Assembly (NCBI GenBank): GCA_016207695.1
Contig: JACQPC010000067.1
Coordinates: forward strand, 1 to 5,208
DNA from: Candidatus Doudnabacteria bacterium
Lineage (GTDB): Bacteria; Patescibacteriota; Doudnabacteria; UBA920; O2-02-FULL-48-8
Length of the DNA stretch: 5,208 nt
Direction of reading: 5' to 3'
The notes under the pieces are model-generated. The model ran no database searches and was not told the DNA's origin. It saw only the letters and a list, made by a program, of their open reading frames with translations. The stretch's first letter is position 1, and the number at the start of each line of letters is the position of its first letter. The translations under genes and the position numbers were made by a program. Below are positions 1-4,987 of the stretch, piece after piece.

Positions 1-138
1 AACGTGCGCGACTTTAATACTAAATTGCAGACGTTCCCGACTAATATTTTTGCCAGCATGTTCGGCTTTGCTGCCCGCGCTTTCTTTGACATCGACGACA
101 AGGGAGTGGAATCGCAACCGATAAATGTCCAGTTTTAA
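1..138 (+). CDS. lemA: LemA family protein, C-terminal end (partial)
   Basis: Frame 1 is open from the window edge to a TAA at 136-138 and gives the last 45 residues of a protein that starts upstream. The visible part carries the hallmark end of LemA proteins: an N-V-R-D-F-N-T-K-L-Q-T-F-P-T-N stretch, then a short hydrophobic piece (IFASMFGF), an aromatic F-F-D and a closing V-Q-F. LemA proteins are about 180-200 residues long, with one N-terminal membrane helix followed by a helical bundle; that helix would lie outside the window. The precise biochemical role of the family is not settled. What supports the call further is that htpX follows on the same strand, since lemA-htpX is a recurrent gene pair in bacteria and suggests a shared envelope-associated role. 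The call rests on a short fragment, but the motif match and the neighbour agree. Confidence 0.86.
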   Translation, partial: NVRDFNTKLQTFPTNIFASMFGFAARAFFDIDDKGVESQPINVQF

Positions 139-270
139 AATCCGAAGCACCAAATCCGAAATTCGAAACAATATCTAAATCCAAAGCACAAATATCTAAA
201 CAGGGGTTTTGGATTTTGGACATTTGATATTTGAATTTGTTTCGTGCTTCGATATTCGATATTCGAATTT
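138..270. repeat. AT-rich imperfect inverted repeat between lemA and htpX
   Basis: The gap between lemA and htpX is filled by a low-complexity inverted repeat. The left half holds two copies of AAATCCRAAGCAC (138-150 and 177-189, one mismatch) plus ATTCGAAACA (161-170). The right half (about 207-270) carries the complementary words: GTGCTTCG at 244-251 is the exact reverse complement of CGAAGCAC at 143-150, TGTTTCG at 238-244 matches CGAAACA at 164-170, and GATATTCGATATTCGAATTT closes the element. The turn lies near 200-206. The repeat begins at the last base of the lemA stop and ends a few bases before the htpX start. Elements built of such ATTCGAA and AAATCC words are, from memory, scattered between genes in Patescibacteria and other metagenomic bacteria. 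As RNA it would form a long imperfect hairpin between two co-oriented genes. Confidence 0.7.
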
Positions 271-274
271 ATTT

Positions 275-1171
275 ATGATTTATACCGAAATCGCCAGCAA
301 CAAACGCCGCACCGCGTTATTCATTACTTTCTTCCTAGTCCTCATTATCGGCCTGGGCTGGTTTTTTTCGTATTCAGTGGACGAGCCGCTGCTGCTGCCA
401 ATTGCAGTTGGTTTTTCAGTATTGATGAGTTTAACCAGTTACTTCTTTTCCGATAAAATTGTCTTGGCAATGTCCCATGCCAAGGAAATCAAACGGACTG
501 ACGATACTGAATTATATCGAGTGGTTGAAAATCTCGCTATTACAGCAGGACTGCCGACGCCAAAAATCTATCTGATTGACGACACCGCGCCCAACGCTTT
601 TGCCACTGGCCGAGACCCTAAGCATGCGGTTGTGGCCATTACAACTGGCTTGCGATCCAAACTCGCCAAACAAGAGCTAGAGGGTGTAATGGCTCATGAA
701 TTGTCACACATCGGCAATTATGACATTCGACTGTCCACGATAATCGTAGTATTGGTCGGCCTCATAACACTTTTGGCTGACTGGATGTTGAGGATTTCTT
801 TTCACGGCCGACGAAGAAGCAGCGATGGCGGTGGAATTTTGCTTTTAATTGGTTTGGTCTTTGCCCTGCTTTCCCCCATTGCCGCAACTTTGATACAATT
901 GGCAATTTCACGCCGGAGAGAATATCTGGCTGATGCTTCTGGTGTATTGTTGACCCGCTACCCGCAGGGCCTGGCCTCGGCCTTGCAAAAAATCGCGGCT
1001 GACCATGAGCCGCTCGAGGTTGCCAACAAAGCCACAGCGCACTTATATATAGTAAATCCTCTGAAGGAACATATTGAGGGCCGCAACCGCATCGGATGGT
1101 TTGCTAATCTGTTCCAAACCCACCCTCCGATTGCGGACAGGATTGTCAAGTTAAGGCAGATGAACTTTTAA
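275..1171 (+). CDS. htpX: HtpX-type membrane zinc metalloprotease (peptidase family M48)
   Basis: This 298-residue protein is close to the usual HtpX length of about 290. HtpX is an integral inner-membrane endopeptidase that degrades misfolded membrane proteins, with its active site facing the cytosol. The N terminus (IYTEIASNKRRT) is typical. Hydrophobic segments lie near residues 12-33, 38-58, 151-171 and 187-209, giving the family's four-helix layout. The catalytic zinc motif HELSH is at 141-145, and the third zinc ligand is E216 in the RREYLAD segment. NAFATG (107-112) and the late THPP (282-285) are also conserved family motifs. ATG at 275 was chosen because it gives the standard N terminus; an in-frame TTG at 209 would add 22 residues translated from the repeat. 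No Shine-Dalgarno sequence is visible. It follows lemA on the same strand, and its stop overlaps the convergent recX stop by four bases. No key residue is missing. Confidence 0.96.
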   Translation: MIYTEIASNKRRTALFITFFLVLIIGLGWFFSYSVDEPLLLPIAVGFSVLMSLTSYFFSDKIVLAMSHAKEIKRTDDTELYRVVENLAITAGLPTPKIYLIDDTAPNAFATGRDPKHAVVAITTGLRSKLAKQELEGVMAHELSHIGNYDIRLSTIIVVLVGLITLLADWMLRISFHGRRRSSDGGGILLLIGLVFALLSPIAATLIQLAISRRREYLADASGVLLTRYPQGLASALQKIAADHEPLEVANKATAHLYIVNPLKEHIEGRNRIGWFANLFQTHPPIADRIVKLRQMNF

Positions 1172-1590
1172 GTAAAATCCAATAGTCGCTTTATGACTTG
1201 GCTCCGGAAACCTCTGCGGCTTAATTTTTGCGCCAGCTTAACCTTATCCGTTTCGTTCTGTTTTTCAACAAACCGCCTGGCAATTTCTGTTTCTCTCTCA
1301 ACAGGCAAGTTCTCCAAAAGCAGCGCTTCGGCTTCATTGCTTGCAATTCCTCGCATCATTAGTTTAGCTTTAAGGCCATAGAAACCAAAAATCTTGTACT
1401 TGATCAAATTATCCAAATAAGTTTGTGCGAATTGAGCATTGTCAAGAAGGCCTGCTTGCGTTAGTTTGTTAATGGCCTCTGCCACATCCGCCCGCTTGTA
1501 GCCGCGCGACACAAGTTTTCTGGCCAGTTCCTCGGAATGATGCAGTCTAATTTTAAGCAAGTTCAGAGCCTTTTCGTAAGCGTTTGACAT
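1168..1590 (-). CDS. recX: Regulatory protein RecX, short form
   Basis: This 140-residue protein belongs to the RecX family, whose members bind RecA filaments in the cytosol and modulate, usually inhibit, recombination and coprotease activity. Family features are seen in order: an N-terminal helix with the L-x-x-R-x-x-S-x-x-E-L-style stretch (KIRLHHSEELARKLVSRGY, residues 13-31), the GLLDNAQFAQTYL block (47-59), the central F-G-F-Y-G-L-K-A-K-L-x-x-R-G-I segment (68-82; the glycine that usually precedes proline is followed here by F-Y), and a last helical repeat ending KLSRRGFRSQVIKRLLDF (122-139). It is at the short end of the family, roughly three three-helix repeats without extension. The ATG at 1590 (complement) gives the normal N terminus; the frame stays open further upstream only because it runs antisense to clpC. 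No Shine-Dalgarno is visible. It is divergent from clpC and convergent with htpX. recA is not in the window. Confidence 0.93.
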   Translation of the reverse strand: MSNAYEKALNLLKIRLHHSEELARKLVSRGYKRADVAEAINKLTQAGLLDNAQFAQTYLDNLIKYKIFGFYGLKAKLMMRGIASNEAEALLLENLPVERETEIARRFVEKQNETDKVKLAQKLSRRGFRSQVIKRLLDFT

Positions 1591-1613
1591 TTTTGGTATA
1601 ATATAAGTATAGT
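1584..1613 (+). promoter_or_regulatory. Predicted sigma70-type promoter for clpC-comF
   Basis: A perfect -35 box TTGACA lies at 1584-1589 and a good -10 box TATAGT at 1608-1613, separated by 18 bases. Transcription would begin near 1620 and leave an untranslated leader of about 120 nt before the clpC ATG. The -35 box includes two bases of the recX start codon on the other strand, so a factor bound here would probably also affect recX. Other -10-like words (TATAAT at 1597-1602, TATAGT at 1613-1618) make the exact start uncertain. On the minus strand TATACT occurs twice (complements of 1606-1611 and 1611-1616) and could serve recX, but I see no matching -35 box. Confidence 0.6.
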
Positions 1614-1626
1614 ATAGTTTAATTAA

Positions 1627-1671
1627 TCGCGAAAAATCGATGAACAGCGCAACAAGCACGATTTTTCGCGA
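1627..1671. promoter_or_regulatory. Perfect 13-bp inverted repeat in the clpC leader
   Basis: TCGCGAAAAATCG at 1627-1639 is the exact reverse complement of CGATTTTTCGCGA at 1659-1671, with a 19-nt spacer. It sits just downstream of the predicted -10 box, inside the transcribed leader or overlapping its start. The nine-base word TCGCGAAAA also occurs as a direct repeat at 1627-1635 and 1666-1674, and the right arm is part of a 12-bp palindrome TTTTCGCGAAAA (1663-1674). This could be an RNA stem-loop or a two-site operator. It does not match the classical CIRCE (HrcA) or CtsR heat-shock operators. It is not a clear terminator in either direction because no U-run follows. Function is unknown. 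Confidence 0.6.
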
Positions 1672-1672
1672 A

Positions 1673-1678
1673 AAGGAG
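1673..1678 (+). promoter_or_regulatory. Isolated strong Shine-Dalgarno AAGGAG upstream of clpC
   Basis: AAGGAG directly follows the right arm of the 13-bp inverted repeat. It is the only strong ribosome-binding sequence in the leader, yet it lies 60 bases before the clpC ATG. The nearest ATG (1681) is only two bases away and opens a nine-codon reading frame ending at 1710, a spacing too short for normal initiation. If the foldback at 1685-1726 forms, the effective distance to the clpC ATG shrinks to about 18 nt. Confidence 0.4.
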
Positions 1679-1680
1679 TA

Positions 1681-1740
1681 ATGCGCCGACCGGAGCGGTT
1701 TACAAAGTAAAACGCGAAGTGTCGGCCAATTACGACGCAT
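1681..1740 (+). promoter_or_regulatory. Foldback in the clpC leader that can pair with the start codon
   Basis: The last part of the clpC leader can fold into one long interrupted hairpin. The inner stem pairs 1695-1703 with 1707-1715 (nine positions, one mismatch, AAA loop). The middle stem pairs 1686-1690 with 1721-1725, and G1685 can pair with C1726. The basal stem pairs ATGCG 1681-1685 with CGCAT 1736-1740, which includes the first two bases of the clpC ATG. A bulge of about ten bases (1726-1735) separates the basal and middle stems. In the closed form the start codon would be hidden, and AAGGAG lies just 5' of the structure. This suggests translational control or a thermosensor-like switch, but that is inference from pairing alone. 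Confidence 0.45.
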
Positions 1741-4270
1741 GAACAACTTCTCTTTCATTCTCGAACGGCTTTCCTCCAGGGCCAAAAATGCCCTGATTAT
1801 CTCGCAGAAAATCTCCGAGGATCTGCGCCATGACCACATCGGCAGCGAGCATCTTTTGTATGGAATCCTGCAGGAAGATTCGTCTTTTGCTTCCGAGCTT
1901 TTGCGCAAAAACCGCATTACGCCCCAATTGATCAAGCAAGAAATCATCAGGCTTAACCTCAATAATGTTTCAGATAAATGGCAGCCGAAACTGACCAATA
2001 ACCTGCGGGAAATCATAGAAAAAGCGGCCATCATAGCCGCCCGCTACCAATATCAATTTATCGGCACCGAGCATTTCCTGTTCGGAATCGCCGACATGGA
2101 GAATGACGAGGCAAAATCCATCCTTTTGAATATGAAGGTTTCGGTCAACGAACTTAAGAAAAATTTGCAGGCCATTTTTGAAAACGTCTCCCGCATACCC
2201 GACTTGCTGAATGCCGATGAGCAAATGGTCCAGCCGGGCTTAGCCGGCTTGGAAGAAAAATCCGTCAAAACTCCAGCGCTCGATTACTTCTCTGTCGACC
2301 TTTCCAAAAAAGCCCGAAACGGCAAAATCGATCCGGTCATCGGGCGCAAGTCCGAAATTGAACGGCTGATTTCCATCCTAAACCGCCGGACCAAAAACAA
2401 TCCGGTGCTGATCGGCGAACCGGGGGTGGGCAAAACCGCGATTGTCGAAGGGCTAGCCCTAGCCATTGTCAAGCACGAGGTTCCCGATTCGCTGCTGGAC
2501 AAAAAAATCATTGCTTTGGATATGGCTTTGGTTGTGGCAGGATCCATGTTCCGCGGAGAGTTTGAGCAAAGATTGAAGCAAGTGATTGACGAAGTGCGAG
2601 AAAATCCCAACATCATGTTATTTATAGACGAACTGCATACCATTGTCGGGGCCGGCGCTACCACTGGGTCGCTGGATGCTGCCAATATTTTAAAACCTGC
2701 CTTGGCCCGCGGCGAGATCCGCGTGATAGGAGCCACTACCCTGGTTGAATACAAAAAGCATATCGAGCACGATGCAGCCTTGGAGCGCCGGTTCCAGCCG
2801 ATTCTGGTGGAAGAGCCAACAATGGAAGAATCAATGCTGATTCTTTCAGGATTGCGGCCAAACTACGAAAAACATCACAATGTCGTAATCACCGATGACG
2901 CGATTAAATCCGCGGTCGAGCTTTCTTCCCGCTATATCAATGACCGCTTCCTGCCTGACAAGGCTTTGGATTTAATCGATGAAACCGCCGCTTACATCAA
3001 AACCGTAAGCCAGAAATCCCGCGGTATACGCGCAGTGAAAAAAATTGAAAATGAGCTTAAAAAACTGGAAGAGGAAAAAACCAAGGCTGTAATGCTCCAA
3101 GATTTTACCACTGCTCTGCACTTGAAGTCCCAAGAAGATAAGCTCAAGAAGCAAAAATTTGAATATCAAAAACTGGTATCCAAGCGCCCGGGCATGGTCA
3201 ATGAGCTTTCCAGCGAAGACATCTCAAGGACAGTTTCCATGATCACCAAAATCCCGCTTAACAAACTTATTAAAACCGAAGCTAAGAAGCTCACCAATTT
3301 GGAAAAAGTCATGCAAGGCCGGATCATCGGGCAAGAAGAGGCAATCAAAACCATTGCCGCGGCCATCCGCCGCTCTCGCGCCGGCATCACCTCGCCGAAA
3401 AGGCCAATTTCGTCCTTCCTGTTTTTAGGACCCACCGGCGTTGGCAAAACCGAAACCGCCAAAGTTTTGGCGCAAGAGGTCTATGAGGACAAGGATGCCT
3501 TGATTCGGGTGGACATGTCCGAGTTTATGGAGCGGCACAATGTCGCCAGGTTAATTGGGGCGCCTGCCGGCTACGTTGGATATGAGGAAGGTGGGCGCTT
3601 AACCGAGGAAATCAGGCGTAAGCCTTATGCCGTGATATTGTTCGACGAAATTGAGAAAGCGCACCCTGACGTGTTTAACATCCTGCTTCAGATCCTGGAG
3701 GAAGGAGTGTTGACTGACGCGGCTGGAAAGCGAGTTAACTTTAGAAACACCATTATCATTATGACCTCAAATATAGGGATCACAGACCTAAACCGGCAGG
3801 CCAGCGCTTTTGGCTTCTCCCAGGATCGCACGTTTGAATTAATGGCAGACGAACGCAAGCGCGCCGAAGTTGAATATGACCGAGTTAAAGAAAAAGTTTT
3901 GGGTTCTTTAAAGGAAATCATGCGGCCCGAGCTATTAAATCGCATTGACAAAATCTTGGTCTTCCGCCCCTTAGGCATGGACGAGATCAAAAAAATTGTC
4001 AGCCTGGAGCTTAACAATTTAGTGCTCCATGTGGCCAAACAGCAAAAAATCAACCTGTTCTTTGATCGAGACGTCATTAAGCACATTGCCGAAAAAAGCT
4101 ATGATCCCGCGCAGGGAGCAAGGTTTGTCCGAAGAAAAATCCAGGAATTGATCGAAGACACCTTGGCGGAAAAGCTCATTGCCGGCGAAGTTTTGGAGGG
4201 AAGCGACATCCGAGTCAGCATGGACGGCCAATTTGTGCAGATAAAACAGGTTGAGGTAGCCAAGGTTTAA
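1739..4270 (+). CDS. clpC: ATP-dependent Clp protease ATP-binding subunit ClpC
   Basis: This 843-residue class I Hsp100 unfoldase, of normal ClpC length, unfolds proteins in the cytosol and threads them into ClpP. Two N-terminal Clp repeats span about 5-70 and 82-148. AAA domain D1 has Walker A GEPGVGKT (226-233), Walker B with D297-E298, sensor GATT (331-334), Arg fingers R350-R351 and pore loop SMFRG (269-273), where M replaces the usual K before the aromatic residue. A UVR-type coiled-coil middle region (about 433-475) marks ClpC rather than ClpA or ClpB. D2 has Walker A GPTGVGKT (564-571), Walker B D636-E637, pore loop GYVG (611-614), sensor N678, Arg finger R735 and sensor-2 GAR (793-795). 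The ClpP-docking loop tripeptide is FGF (691-693) instead of the more usual VGF or LGF. ATG 1739 is the only usable start: a stop lies in frame at 1679 with no other start between. No clpP or mecA is present nearby. Confidence 0.98.
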   Translation: MNNFSFILERLSSRAKNALIISQKISEDLRHDHIGSEHLLYGILQEDSSFASELLRKNRITPQLIKQEIIRLNLNNVSDKWQPKLTNNLREIIEKAAIIAARYQYQFIGTEHFLFGIADMENDEAKSILLNMKVSVNELKKNLQAIFENVSRIPDLLNADEQMVQPGLAGLEEKSVKTPALDYFSVDLSKKARNGKIDPVIGRKSEIERLISILNRRTKNNPVLIGEPGVGKTAIVEGLALAIVKHEVPDSLLDKKIIALDMALVVAGSMFRGEFEQRLKQVIDEVRENPNIMLFIDELHTIVGAGATTGSLDAANILKPALARGEIRVIGATTLVEYKKHIEHDAALERRFQPILVEEPTMEESMLILSGLRPNYEKHHNVVITDDAIKSAVELSSRYINDRFLPDKALDLIDETAAYIKTVSQKSRGIRAVKKIENELKKLEEEKTKAVMLQDFTTALHLKSQEDKLKKQKFEYQKLVSKRPGMVNELSSEDISRTVSMITKIPLNKLIKTEAKKLTNLEKVMQGRIIGQEEAIKTIAAAIRRSRAGITSPKRPISSFLFLGPTGVGKTETAKVLAQEVYEDKDALIRVDMSEFMERHNVARLIGAPAGYVGYEEGGRLTEEIRRKPYAVILFDEIEKAHPDVFNILLQILEEGVLTDAAGKRVNFRNTIIIMTSNIGITDLNRQASAFGFSQDRTFELMADERKRAEVEYDRVKEKVLGSLKEIMRPELLNRIDKILVFRPLGMDEIKKIVSLELNNLVLHVAKQQKINLFFDRDVIKHIAEKSYDPAQGARFVRRKIQELIEDTLAEKLIAGEVLEGSDIRVSMDGQFVQIKQVEVAKV
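4262..4265 (+). promoter_or_regulatory. Ribosome binding site of comF inside the end of clpC
   Basis: AAGG at 4262-4265 lies five bases before the comF ATG at 4271, a normal Shine-Dalgarno spacing, and a second purine-rich GAGG is at 4253-4256. Both are within the last clpC codons, and the clpC stop directly touches the comF start (TAAATG), so translation of the two genes is probably coupled. Confidence 0.55.
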
Positions 4271-4987
4271 ATGTCGCTAATACAAAAAGCTAAAACACTA
4301 GGTCGCTTTGCCATAGACCTAGTGTTTCCTGTTTCTTGCGTCATTTGCGGCAAGGAAGACCAGTTTCTTTGCCCAGAATGCCAAAACCGCCTGCCCAGGC
4401 TTGAGCATCAAAAATGCATTGTTTGCCAAAAGTCTGCGCCATTTGGCAAAACCCACCCTGCCTGCTCTACCAGAAACACTGCTGACGGGCTTATTTGCGC
4501 TCTTCCCTACTCTCATCCGAAAATCGAAAACCTCATTAGGGTATTCAAATACAAGTTTATTTCTGATCTAAGCAATAGCCTGGCCGAAATAATTCTTAAG
4601 GAAATCAAAAATCAAAATCTCGAAGAGTATGTGCAAGGTTTCATCGTTGTTCCTGTTCCCTTGCATAAAAGAAGATTCGCTTGGCGGGGATTTAATCAAG
4701 CCCAGCTTCTAAGCTATAGAATTGCCCATGGTCTTATTTTGCAAGTGGATAACCACGTAGTTTTGAGGACCAAAAATACCAAGCCGCAGACTAAACTTAC
4801 GCGCGAAGGGCGAAAAGCCAATATCACTGATGCGTTTGCTTTAAATCCCGATAGCATGATAGCTGGCAAAAAGTTTTTGCTGATCGACGATGTCGTGACG
4901 TCCGGCGCCACGATGAATGAAATCGCCAAACTGCTTAAGCAGAACAAAGCTATAGAAGTCTGGGCTTGCGCCGTAGCGCATGGCTAA
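4271..4987 (+). CDS. comF: ComF family protein (ComFC-like phosphoribosyltransferase-fold, DNA uptake)
   Basis: This 238-residue protein has the full ComF/ComFC layout. At the N terminus a zinc-ribbon-like cysteine cluster is visible: C23-x2-C26, C34-x2-C37, then C49-x2-C52 and C65. The conserved hydrophobic LVFPVSC lead-in is at 17-23. Next come the family block R-R-F-A-W-R-G-F-N-Q-A (134-144), the K-P-Q-T-K-L-T-R-E-G-R segment (171-181), and a type I phosphoribosyltransferase PRPP-binding loop, L-I-D-D-V-V-T-S-G-A-T (204-214). Members support natural transformation, acting in the cytosol on incoming single-stranded DNA; the reaction, if any, is not established. The gene starts at the base after the clpC stop and surely shares its transcript. 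Codons 8-19 contain a perfect 12-bp inverted repeat. The TAA stop overlaps the stop of the convergent PIN gene. All expected motifs are intact. Confidence 0.95.
   Translation: MSLIQKAKTLGRFAIDLVFPVSCVICGKEDQFLCPECQNRLPRLEHQKCIVCQKSAPFGKTHPACSTRNTADGLICALPYSHPKIENLIRVFKYKFISDLSNSLAEIILKEIKNQNLEEYVQGFIVVPVPLHKRRFAWRGFNQAQLLSYRIAHGLILQVDNHVVLRTKNTKPQTKLTREGRKANITDAFALNPDSMIAGKKFLLIDDVVTSGATMNEIAKLLKQNKAIEVWACAVAHG
4293..4327 (+). promoter_or_regulatory. Perfect 12-bp hairpin inside the first codons of comF
   Basis: AAACACTAGGTC (4293-4304) is the exact reverse complement of GACCTAGTGTTT (4316-4327), with an 11-nt loop. The stem starts 22 bases after the A of the comF ATG and spans codons 8-19. 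The sequence after it (CCTGTTTCTTG) is T-rich but not a clean U-run, so an intrinsic terminator is possible but weak. It might lower or pause comF expression relative to clpC. Function is unproven. Confidence 0.55.

Noticed and set aside
41..223. Minus-strand open frame across the lemA end and the repeat
   Set aside because: It runs antisense to the lemA motif and through low-complexity repeat; no recognisable protein.
209..274. In-frame TTG at 209 extending HtpX by 22 residues
   Set aside because: The extension is translated from the AT-rich inverted repeat, has no ribosome site, and ATG 275 gives the standard HtpX N terminus.
1597..1602. Perfect TATAAT on the plus strand as the clpC -10 box
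   Set aside because: It lies only seven bases from the TTGACA at 1584-1589 and has no other good -35 partner; TATAGT at 1608-1613 has proper spacing.
1681..1710. Nine-codon leader reading frame right after AAGGAG
   Set aside because: The Shine-Dalgarno to ATG gap is only two bases, the peptide has no run of a regulatory amino acid, and the sequence is better explained as one arm of the leader foldback.
1591..2034. Minus-strand extension of recX into the clpC region
   Set aside because: The extra residues do not resemble RecX, lie antisense to the conserved clpC start, and the ATG at 1590 gives a normal RecX N terminus.
2227..2255. Repeated AGCCGG words with short inverted pairing in clpC
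   Set aside because: Stems are only six bases long and the sequence encodes a P-G-L-A-G-L linker; chance is sufficient.
2449..2460. 12-bp palindrome AGGGCTAGCCCT in clpC
   Set aside because: A self-complementary 12-mer is expected about once in a window of this size, and the codons encode conserved residues just after Walker A.
2284..2754. Long antisense open frames inside clpC (this one and several others up to 4231)
   Set aside because: Shadows of a strongly conserved coding gene; their products have no recognisable domains and no initiation signals.
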